Shown here: one piece after another, positions 57,870-64,000 of the stretch
Layout of the letters: each line of letters opens with the position of its first letter
How positions within the stretch are numbered: position 1 is the first letter of the stretch
Source: a virus
DNA: 64,000 nucleotides
IMG/VR virus record: IMGVR_UViG_3300010354_015978
Span: 46,676-110,675 of that record
Strand: one strand, 5' to 3'
Notes under the pieces: generated by a model
The model's input: the letters and a program-made list of their open reading frames with translations, nothing else
Told to the model about the DNA's origin: nothing
Databases searched by the model: none
Program-made: the position numbers and the translations under genes

Positions 57870-58133
57870 TTACAGAGTTTTGCCTACTGTGGTAAGGATC
57901 GTCTCCAACAGTTCATGGTCCTGCTGTTCCTTGCCAAATTCGGCCTTGTGCGCGAGTCGGATGGCTTTCTTTAGCACACTGGGTTTGATCTCCATCTCTT
58001 CTGCGATGGCCTTGATGGTGTCGCTGAGTCCGGCATTGAGTGTTTCCACTTCATGCATCACGGCCATGCCTTCATTGATGATTTGGGTCAGCTTGGCCTT
58101 TTGTTCGGCGTTGAAAGTTTTGTTCGAATTCAT
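57870..58133 (-). CDS. dsbA: DsbA-type late transcription coactivator
   Basis: 87 residues. INEGMAVMHEVETLNAGLSD then TIKAIAEEMEIKPSVLKKAI matches the T4 DsbA protein that binds near late promoters. Its presence agrees with the TAAATA late boxes found here. It has its own TTGACA-16-TACAAT promoter. The 100 nt after it hold a CCTAAATACC box and no gene. Confidence 0.85.
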   Translation of the reverse strand: MNSNKTFNAEQKAKLTQIINEGMAVMHEVETLNAGLSDTIKAIAEEMEIKPSVLKKAIRLAHKAEFGKEQQDHELLETILTTVGKTL

Positions 58134-58157
58134 GTGTTACTCCTGATAGGATAGCCT

Positions 58158-58185
58158 ATTGTAGCAGATCTACAACTGTTGTCAA
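58158..58185 (-). promoter_or_regulatory. Sigma70 promoter for dsbA
   Basis: TTGACA (58180-58185), 16-bp spacer, TACAAT (58158-58163). Confidence 0.82.
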
Positions 58186-59291
58186 CTGATCTGATCAATG
58201 TGCATGCCGTTCATGCAGTGGATACCCGGTAGGTGTGCTACCTTCAATAGTTCTTGTCGGGCTGACTCAAACTCGGGGTGGGTGTTGTCAAATACATCAG
58301 CGTTTTTGAATCCACCTGGTCCCATGACACCACCAAAATCAAGGAGTCGGCAATACTCCACTGTGTCCACATTGAAAGTCTGGCTGAGTTCATAAAACTC
58401 CAGCATTTCATGATAGTTGTCTTTTTGTACCACCATGCGGTTATTGAACTTCATACCATTCTTAGATTTTTTGTTTTTGAGCCACGCCATGGCCTCCAGG
58501 ATGTCGTGCCATTTACCACCACGGCGCAGGCGCTCATAGGTAGCCGGTCGCGCAGCGTCCATGGTCACTGTGATGGCGCTGACTCGGTCCTGCATGTCTC
58601 CCAGCCTGTGCCACCGCTCTGGTGCCAACAGTCCATTGGTTTGGATACTGAGACGTAGATTAGGAAAATTCTGCACTGGTATGTCATTGACAAACCGCAT
58701 CAGCATGGGACTAGCAAATAGTTCACCTGTGGTACTTAAATGTAACCTTATGTCATGATCTGCGCTGCCACAAAAAATAGCTCTGGTCAGTTTGGCTCCA
58801 ATTTCTTCATTGCGCTTTGTTTCCCAAGCCTCATTGGTCTTGACCTTGGTACGACAACTGGGGCAACTTAGATTACAAGTTTCATCACCGGCCAGGGTGA
58901 TGTCATAGGGCATGATCCAACGGTTGGGATCATCAAGGATTTCCAAAACTCGCGGTGGCGTATTGTCGCGTGTATTGAGGTTGTTGGTTGCGATGAGACC
59001 ACACTTTCGGTCGTCACAATAATCATAGGTACCTTGAGCTATGCTGCCTCGTATGGCAGTGCTAAACTCATTGCCCAGAATTTCTGGCAGTGTTTCCCGA
59101 AAGATGTTGCCTACTATGCTTGGCTGCCAGGCCGTACAACCACATAGCGCGACCGCGCCGTCTAGGTGTATGTTCACGCTGATGTAAGGCGTCAAACAAA
59201 TTTTGCCCTGCAGTTTTTTACTACCACCCACGGGCGTAAGCCATTTGCCTGACTGTCTTATGGGCACGACTCGCGAGGTTTGCACGGACAT
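58182..59291 (-). CDS. Radical SAM protein (369 aa)
   Basis: AGDETCNLSCPSCRTKV is the CxxxCxxC motif. N-terminal Cys (VALCGCTAW) and DYCDDRKCGLI suggest an auxiliary cluster region. LHLSTTGELFASPMLM fills the SAM part. Resembles SPASM-like radical SAM enzymes. Substrate unknown. Confidence 0.85.
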   Translation of the reverse strand: MSVQTSRVVPIRQSGKWLTPVGGSKKLQGKICLTPYISVNIHLDGAVALCGCTAWQPSIVGNIFRETLPEILGNEFSTAIRGSIAQGTYDYCDDRKCGLIATNNLNTRDNTPPRVLEILDDPNRWIMPYDITLAGDETCNLSCPSCRTKVKTNEAWETKRNEEIGAKLTRAIFCGSADHDIRLHLSTTGELFASPMLMRFVNDIPVQNFPNLRLSIQTNGLLAPERWHRLGDMQDRVSAITVTMDAARPATYERLRRGGKWHDILEAMAWLKNKKSKNGMKFNNRMVVQKDNYHEMLEFYELSQTFNVDTVEYCRLLDFGGVMGPGGFKNADVFDNTHPEFESARQELLKVAHLPGIHCMNGMHIDQIS

Positions 59292-59292
59292 A

Positions 59293-60576
59293 TCAATAGC
59301 GATAGGTATCAGGCTTGTAAGGACCGCCGGGGCGAACGTTGATGTACTGTGCCTGCTGATCAGTTAGACGAGTGAGCTGTGCACCTATGCGCTCCAGATG
59401 CAGCCGAGCAACTTCTTCGTCAAGATGTTTGGGCAGCAGGTAGATCTCGCCAGGCTGGTAACGGTCATTGTGTTGGAACAGTTCAATCTGTGCCAGCACC
59501 TGGTTGGTAAAACTATTGCTCATGACAAAACTAGGATGCCCTGTGGCACAACCCAGATTGACCAAGCGCCCCCGGGCCAGGAGTATGATACGGTGCCCAT
59601 CAGGGAAGATCACATGATCCACTTGCGGCTTGATCTCTTCCCACCAGCAGTCTTGCAGTGCAGCCACATCAATCTCGTTGTCAAAGTGACCAATGTTGCA
59701 CACTATGGCTTGATCGCGCATGCGATCCATGTGCTCGCGCGTAATGACATTGACATTGCCGGTGGCCGTGACAAAGATGTCGGCCTTGTCCGCCGCGTAT
59801 TCCATGGTGACCACGCGGTAGCCCTCCATGGCTGCTTGCAGGGCACAGATGGGATCTACTTCTGTGACCCAAACCTGGGCGCTCAAGGCACGCAGCGCAG
59901 CCGCAGAACCTTTGCCCACATCACCAAAGCCCGCTACCACAGCAACCTTGCCGGCGATCATGACATCAGTGGCGCGCTTGATACCGTCCACAAGACTCTC
60001 TCGGCAGCCATAGAGATTGTCAAACTTGCTCTTGGTAACTGAGTCATTGACGTTGAACGCCGGGAACGGCAGCAGTTTTTGTGCTGCCTTCTCGCGCAGG
60101 CGTTGTATGCCCGTGGTGGTCTCTTCACTGACACCCACGATGCCGGGCAGCAGTTGGGGATATTTGGTTATCACACGATCTGTGAGATCATGACCATCGT
60201 CCAACAGCATGTTGGGCTGCCAACCTTCCAAGGTCTGGTCTATGCACCACCAGTATTCTTCTTCGGTCTCGCCCTTCCATGCGTACACCGGTATGCCCAG
60301 ATCAGCAATGGCCGCGGCAGCATGGTCCTGTGTGCTGAAAATATTGCAGCTGGACCAGCGCACTTCTGCGCCCAGGGCCACCAAGACCTTGATCAGTACC
60401 GCGGTCTGGATGGTCATGTGCAGACTACCAGCGATGCGGGCGCCATACAGGGGCTTGAGGTTTTGGTAACGACGCAGGATCTGCATGAGACCCGGCATTT
60501 CACTTTCTGCTATGGCAATCTCTTTATGGCCCCATGCGGCCAGCGCGATATCCGCGACTTTGTATGGGATGGTCAT
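59293..60576 (-). CDS. ahcY: Adenosylhomocysteinase
   Basis: About 427 residues. [31 protein letters not shown], the NAD site [12 protein letters not shown] and [13 protein letters not shown] are all classical. It hydrolyses SAH to adenosine and homocysteine, relieving product inhibition of the methyltransferases and radical SAM proteins encoded nearby. ATG at 60576 preferred over GTG at 60594. Rare as a phage gene. Confidence 0.95.
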   Translation of the reverse strand: MTIPYKVADIALAAWGHKEIAIAESEMPGLMQILRRYQNLKPLYGARIAGSLHMTIQTAVLIKVLVALGAEVRWSSCNIFSTQDHAAAAIADLGIPVYAWKGETEEEYWWCIDQTLEGWQPNMLLDDGHDLTDRVITKYPQLLPGIVGVSEETTTGIQRLREKAAQKLLPFPAFNVNDSVTKSKFDNLYGCRESLVDGIKRATDVMIAGKVAVVAGFGDVGKGSAAALRALSAQVWVTEVDPICALQAAMEGYRVVTMEYAADKADIFVTATGNVNVITREHMDRMRDQAIVCNIGHFDNEIDVAALQDCWWEEIKPQVDHVIFPDGHRIILLARGRLVNLGCATGHPSFVMSNSFTNQVLAQIELFQHNDRYQPGEIYLLPKHLDEEVARLHLERIGAQLTRLTDQQAQYINVRPGGPYKPDTYRY

Positions 60577-60594
60577 AGCAATATATATGCTCAC

Positions 60595-60661
60595 TTCGTT
60601 GCCAAGGGTAGCGAATCCAGGCTCCAGGCAGCAGCCGCCTTATCACTTAGGGTCTACGGTC
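60595..60661 (-). promoter_or_regulatory. Hairpin-containing leader of ahcY
   Basis: Includes CTTAGG-9-CCTAAG at the junction with the upstream stop and GC-rich repeats (GGCGGCTGCTGCC). It does not show the SAH-riboswitch core. Possible TTGGCA-16-TATTGC promoter. Function open. Confidence 0.35.
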
Positions 60662-60898
60662 CTAAGGTGAATTCCGGAGGCGATGATATACCTCGATTTG
60701 GTCCAGCATGTTTTTCAGCACAGGGTCATTTTGGGCGGCACGATGTATGTCTCCCCAGAGCTTGCTGTGGCGCAGTTGTTCTTCCAGTTTTTGCTTGCGC
60801 GGGCTCACTGAGTACAGGGTACGTTCCACGCTGCCAGGTTGGCGCACATACACGGTCTCCCCGCCGTCGGGACTTTCAAAGATCTGTAGTGGTTGCAT
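60662..60898 (-). CDS. Small conserved phage protein (78 aa)
   Basis: MQPLQIFESPDGGETVYVRQ then a charged helix ending in DQIEVYHRLRN. Familiar from aquatic T4-like phages. Function unknown. Confidence 0.75.
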   Translation of the reverse strand: MQPLQIFESPDGGETVYVRQPGSVERTLYSVSPRKQKLEEQLRHSKLWGDIHRAAQNDPVLKNMLDQIEVYHRLRNSP

Positions 60899-60899
60899 G

Positions 60900-61121
60900 T
60901 TAACCGCGTGGTTGTCCGCGTTGTGGGAATTTGCGTGCTCGTATTTGGTCTTGCAGTTGTTCTCGGGCATGATCAAAGTCTGTGGCAGCGATGTTGACAT
61001 CGCGTTCGGTCACGGTCTCTGGTACCGCAACCACATAGTTGGTGGCGCGCCGACGCTGGGCTCGGCGTATGATGGCCTGCTGTTCGAGTTCTATCAGGGT
61101 GAATTTGTAGTTGGTGGTCAT
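60900..61121 (-). CDS. Small basic phage protein (73 aa)
   Basis: MTTNYKFTLIELEQQAIIRR followed by AQRRRATNYVV and an acidic helix. Start at 61121 overlaps the neighbour by 4 nt. Unrecognised. Confidence 0.65.
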   Translation of the reverse strand: MTTNYKFTLIELEQQAIIRRAQRRRATNYVVAVPETVTERDVNIAATDFDHAREQLQDQIRARKFPQRGQPRG

Positions 61122-61534
61122 TGGCGTATGGGTCCGCCTTCTACCCAGGCAGTGCAGGTGCGCTTGGCGGCACACTTGAACTTGAGGAACTTGCAGTAGC
61201 CCAGTGTGCCGGCGTCAATGGTGCTCATGGGGTCACTGCCGGGTTCACTGCCGATGCCCCGGGCGATGCAATCCAGCATCCGGTCCGAGATGTCAAATGC
61301 AGCACAGTTGCCGCAGCGAGCAGATTTGGCCTGCTCGATGTCGTCCATGTTCCACTCTTTGGCAATGCCGGCCCAGTAGACCTCATTGGGTTCGTTGGGA
61401 TCCAAGGGACCATACATGTATTCATCTATGGCCTTTTTGCGATTCTTGAGATTGAGATCAATGTTCTGTGTAGCGGGCGGGCATCCACGCTCCATGGCTT
61501 CCAGCATGTTGATCACGTCTCTCATGACAGTCAT
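61118..61534 (-). CDS. Cys-rich phage protein (138 aa)
   Basis: ARCGNCAAFDISDRMLDCIA ... GYCKFLKFKCAAKRTCTAWV, a Cys pattern that is familiar in aquatic T4-like phages (C-GNCAAFD...C...GYC...KC-A-RTC). Likely metal-binding. Start overlaps the upstream stop (ATGA). Confidence 0.78.
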   Translation of the reverse strand: MTVMRDVINMLEAMERGCPPATQNIDLNLKNRKKAIDEYMYGPLDPNEPNEVYWAGIAKEWNMDDIEQAKSARCGNCAAFDISDRMLDCIARGIGSEPGSDPMSTIDAGTLGYCKFLKFKCAAKRTCTAWVEGGPIRQ

Positions 61535-61752
61535 CCGTTGAGTTTGACAGACATGCTATTGACCATGCCTATCTTGCGTACACGTCGTGTTCTACGTGGG
61601 TTGTTGGCCTCGTGTACCGGTGCCGTGGGCGTCACTGGCGAGGCGTGTCGATTATTGGCACGGTTGTGCTTGTTGTTGGGTTCCGGACGAACCTCAACAT
61701 GTTCGGGCTGGCGCAGTGGCACGATGCGGGGATTACTTGGTTTTGACATTTT
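61531..61752 (-). CDS. Small basic phage protein (73 aa)
   Basis: MSKPSNPRIVPLRQPEHVEV then Asn/Pro/Arg-rich sequence with RRTRRVRKIG near the end. Likely disordered and nucleic-acid binding. Start at 61752, inside the end of the upstream gene. Confidence 0.6.
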   Translation of the reverse strand, partial: KMSKPSNPRIVPLRQPEHVEVRPEPNNKHNRANNRHASPVTPTAPVHEANNPRRTRRVRKIGMVNSMSVKLNG

Positions 61753-62092
61753 TTGCTGATCCTTGTCGTTCGGGGTTGGGATCTTGCCTGCGCTTCCTAG
61801 CCGCTGCCGATGCCCGACCTTTCTTGCCCAGCGCATGAGCCTTGCTCTGCGGGAGGCATTTGGGTTTGCCTTCGCCTTCACTGCCACGCGCACAGTCACC
61901 GCGTATCTTGCCGTCGGGACCAAAGCGAACCCACTTCTCTCGGAACCACTTGCGCAGATCCTCGTCCAAGGCTTCGTTCTTGTTGCGTCCCGCGCAGTGA
62001 GCGCGTTGACTAAAGCCGCGCGGTCTAGCACAGTTGATGGAACGTTTGTATTTGGTGCTCCACTTCTCTGTAATGAACTCGCTTGCTCTCAT
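61733..62092 (-). CDS. Basic phage protein, MRASEF-type N-terminus (119 aa)
   Basis: Starts MRASEFITEKWSTKYKRSIN. The rest is Arg/Lys/Gly-rich (CARGSEGEGKPKCLPQSKAH, SAAARKRRQDPNPERQ) and may bind DNA. The first ten residues closely match those of the next upstream gene (MRATEFVAEK), suggesting a shared targeting peptide. Confidence 0.75.
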   Translation of the reverse strand: MRASEFITEKWSTKYKRSINCARPRGFSQRAHCAGRNKNEALDEDLRKWFREKWVRFGPDGKIRGDCARGSEGEGKPKCLPQSKAHALGKKGRASAAARKRRQDPNPERQGSAKNVKTK

Positions 62093-62094
62093 AG

Positions 62095-63420
62095 TTATCG
62101 TGGCACCGTGATGCCGTATTTTTCTGCCAGGTTGTTGCGCACGGTCTGGTAATAGGTCACGGCTGCTGCGGCCTTGGCAGCATCGCTGCTGGAACGCATG
62201 TTCATGGCACGAGCCTGCCAGAATTCTTTTTCCTGGGCTGCCAGTCTAAATGCATCACGATCACGTGGGTCCTGCAGTTGGTGTGCAAACCATCGATCAA
62301 ACTGGCGCTCTTCAGCGCGATATTGATTGATCTCTTGAGTGACCACTCTCCGCAACACGTCGCGATTGTCTAGGCCGCGATTCTGATTAACCACGCCCAC
62401 GACCATGGGCAGGGCTCGAGCCACATCGCCAAGATCAAATGCATTGGCATTTTGTGATGCCATGGGTCCCAGCAGACCCAGGCTCATGACAATGGCAGCA
62501 GCCTTTTCCTTGAGTCCTTCATTTAGATCAACTTCGTTGAGTGATTGACCGCGCAATGTGCCTACAGTCACGGCCGGCGTCTTGAGACGCATTTTTTCAT
62601 TGGCGGCAGATACCACGCTGTCAAACTCCAAAGCAAATACTCGATTACCGTCTTTGTCCCGACTCTCTGGTCCCAGGACATATCGCCCATTGGCTATGAC
62701 ATTGGCGGCCGCTGCTGCTTTGCTGCTCAAGGGCACCGCGGGCAACTTTGTAGTGCCTTCGCCGCCCTTGTAGGTCCTTATGGTGCTGGGCTTGAATCCC
62801 TCATCTCGCATGATTTCAGGATATTCCATCATGTCCGGACCTGCCAGCACCAACTTGGGTCCTGCTACGATTTTGGCATAGAATACTCCGGAATCGCCTT
62901 CCAGGATTTCTCGCACAAAGTCAACGTTGAAGTCCAGCGTGGCCTGTCCACTGACCTTGGGTGCTGTCTCAATTTCTTGATCGATAGCATTCTGCAGATT
63001 CTTCAAGGCTTCATTGGGTGTGTCACCCTTGGCCTTGAACTTGGCTTGCAAAGTCCGGGGATTTTCCGCCACTGCGATGAAATACAGATTGTTGAACTTT
63101 TTGCGGCTGACATAGACGTCGTAACGTTTGTATGAGTCTAGAGCTTGATACTTTTTGTCCGCTGCGTAGCCTGTGAGTTCGGTGAGCGACTGGCTTTCAT
63201 TTTTGGCCTTGTTGCCCCAGTTGGCAGCACCTTTTTTACGGCATTGTACCAAGGCACCTGATGCATAGGCACTGGGCCATATCTTGTAGCGGCTTTTGAC
63301 TTTGTGATAACACGCGTCTTGCTTCTCGGCCAGTACAGGATCAGACACAGCAACACCGCCACAACGGGGACATTTGTTTTCGTGAATGATTTTTTCTGCT
63401 ACAAATTCTGTGGCTCTCAT
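62095..63420 (-). CDS. Large phage protein, MRATEF-type N-terminus (441 aa)
   Basis: Begins MRATEFVAEKIIHENKCPRC with two CxxC-like pairs (CPRCGG) then ARKK-like basic sequence (QCRKKGAANWGNKAKN). The central domain is beta-rich, the C-terminal half Ala-rich helical with VMSLGLLGPMASQNANAF. Not recognised; a virion or internal head protein is likely from the shared N-terminal peptide and position. Confidence 0.65.
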   Translation of the reverse strand: MRATEFVAEKIIHENKCPRCGGVAVSDPVLAEKQDACYHKVKSRYKIWPSAYASGALVQCRKKGAANWGNKAKNESQSLTELTGYAADKKYQALDSYKRYDVYVSRKKFNNLYFIAVAENPRTLQAKFKAKGDTPNEALKNLQNAIDQEIETAPKVSGQATLDFNVDFVREILEGDSGVFYAKIVAGPKLVLAGPDMMEYPEIMRDEGFKPSTIRTYKGGEGTTKLPAVPLSSKAAAAANVIANGRYVLGPESRDKDGNRVFALEFDSVVSAANEKMRLKTPAVTVGTLRGQSLNEVDLNEGLKEKAAAIVMSLGLLGPMASQNANAFDLGDVARALPMVVGVVNQNRGLDNRDVLRRVVTQEINQYRAEERQFDRWFAHQLQDPRDRDAFRLAAQEKEFWQARAMNMRSSSDAAKAAAAVTYYQTVRNNLAEKYGITVPR

Positions 63421-64000
63421 GATGTGATTCCCATGCGCTGTAGCCAGCTCTGGCGTTGTGGTGCTGAGGCAGGTTGGTTGCGCGACTGTCTTGCGGTGCG
63501 AGTCTGTGGCGCAGCACGAGCGGCAGCGGCTTCAGGCGCCCCTGCCATGTGCAGGTCAAATTGTTGATCCAGGAATGCCGACATGCTCTGTGGCAGGGCT
63601 CGATCTGGACGTTTCATCAGTGCCCATTCGCCGCGGTCATTGAGTCCAAAATCGCTGTTATTGTATCGGATCACGATGGGCTCATCATTGACTATGGATA
63701 CACCTTGTGCCAAAGTGGATGGGGCACTAGACTGAGTGGGTGCCGGAGCAGGTGCTGGCGTCTGCGTCGGTGCAGGAACAGGTGCTGGAGCAGGAGCTGG
63801 TGTTGACGTCTGCGACGGAGCTGGAGCTGGAGCTGGTGTTGACGTCTGCGACGGAGCTGGAGCTGGAGCTGGTGTTGACGTCTGCGACGGAGCTGGAGCT
63901 GGAGCCGGAGCCGGAGTAGGTGCAGCAGGTGCAGCCGCACCACTGCGTCGTGACAACTCATCGCGAGCAGCCTGTATTACCGGGGATGCGTCTGTGGCGC
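63417..64000 (-). CDS. Pro/Ala-rich phage protein, partial at window edge
   Basis: The frame is open through the right edge (ATDASPVIQAARDELSRRSG ...), so the true start lies beyond 64000. It has a low-complexity segment with 12-residue TSTPAPAPAPSQ repeats, then a small domain (SIVNDEPIVIRYNNSDFGLN and ERGEWALMKRP-like sequence). The 3' end overlaps the next ATG. Confidence 0.7.
   Translation of the reverse strand, partial: ATDASPVIQAARDELSRRSGAAAPAAPTPAPAPAPAPSQTSTPAPAPAPSQTSTPAPAPAPSQTSTPAPAPAPVPAPTQTPAPAPAPTQSSAPSTLAQGVSIVNDEPIVIRYNNSDFGLNDRGEWALMKRPDRALPQSMSAFLDQQFDLHMAGAPEAAAARAAPQTRTARQSRNQPASAPQRQSWLQRMGITS
63795..63905. repeat. 36-bp tandem repeat, about three copies
   Basis: GTTGACGTCTGCGACGGAGC plus GGAGCTGGAGCTG in each unit encodes TSTPAPAPAPSQ in the Pro/Ala-rich protein. 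It is in-frame and expected to vary in copy number. Confidence 0.8.

Noticed and set aside
60595-60661. SAH riboswitch upstream of ahcY
   Set aside because: The conserved GAGGAGCGYUGC-type core could not be found; only generic hairpins are visible.
63795-63905. Regular 36-bp repeats suggesting CRISPR
   Set aside because: Units are contiguous without spacers and encode TSTPAPAPAPSQ in frame, so they are a protein tandem repeat.

Overview
The window reads as one stretch of a large, T4-related myovirus (probably jumbo-sized) that infects a Gram-negative bacterium. Evidence: a T4-type family B DNA polymerase (gp43), sliding clamp (gp45), RNase H and late co-activator DsbA lie close together. Many small genes resemble conserved proteins of T4-like aquatic phages. 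There is a long tail fibre with its assembly protein, T4-late-type TAAATA promoter boxes, and very tight packing with ATGA/TGATG overlaps. Nearly all genes are on the minus strand. Phage-typical auxiliary genes are abundant, and no ribosomal RNA, integrase or attachment site was seen. The host is not proven. A permuted (two-piece) tmRNA and an Ala/Lys/Pro-rich exported peptide would fit an alpha- or betaproteobacterium.

Layout (minus strand unless stated). 1-6.4 kb: thyX, small phage genes, a VWA/metallopeptidase-like protein with its MoxR ATPase, and a NeuD/PglD-type acyltransferase. 6.4-6.7 kb: permuted tmRNA. 6.7-11.6 kb: small exported proteins, enzymes and the first tRNAs. 8.3-16.9 kb: 24 tRNAs with micro-ORFs, a B12-type radical SAM protein and three plus-strand genes or inserts nearby. 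15.7-17.4 kb: structured non-coding DNA, strong promoters and a probable small RNA. 17.5-21.5 kb: tail fibre assembly protein and a 1215-residue collagen-like fibre. 21.6-24.9 kb: oxidative stress and metal module, with ahpC, a small membrane peptide, ahpD and a 2OG oxygenase on the minus strand, and on the plus strand terC behind a yybP-ykoY-type (Mn2+) riboswitch. 24.9-33 kb: many small phage genes and one more tRNA. 33-63 kb: RNase H, four SGNH-type hydrolases across the window, a cytidylyltransferase, AMP ligase, radical SAM enzymes, glycosyltransferases, galE and a DegT aminotransferase. The same interval holds a 7-deazaguanine pathway (folE, two T-fold QueD-like proteins, queE, DpdA-like transglycosylase), followed by the replication genes, dsbA, ahcY and virion-type proteins. 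The last gene runs off the right edge.

Transcription looks organised in two classes. At least a dozen sigma70-type promoters (TTGACN, 16-18 bp, TATAAT-like) drive minus-strand operons. Three of them carry a 14-bp motif exactly 18 bp upstream of the -35 box, a likely phage operator. A second class uses TAAATA boxes that in five genes end 4-5 nt before the ATG, which predicts leaderless late mRNAs. Physiologically the genes point to DNA modification with deazaguanine, self-supplied translation (tRNAs, tmRNA), redox and Mn control, and surface or glycan chemistry.
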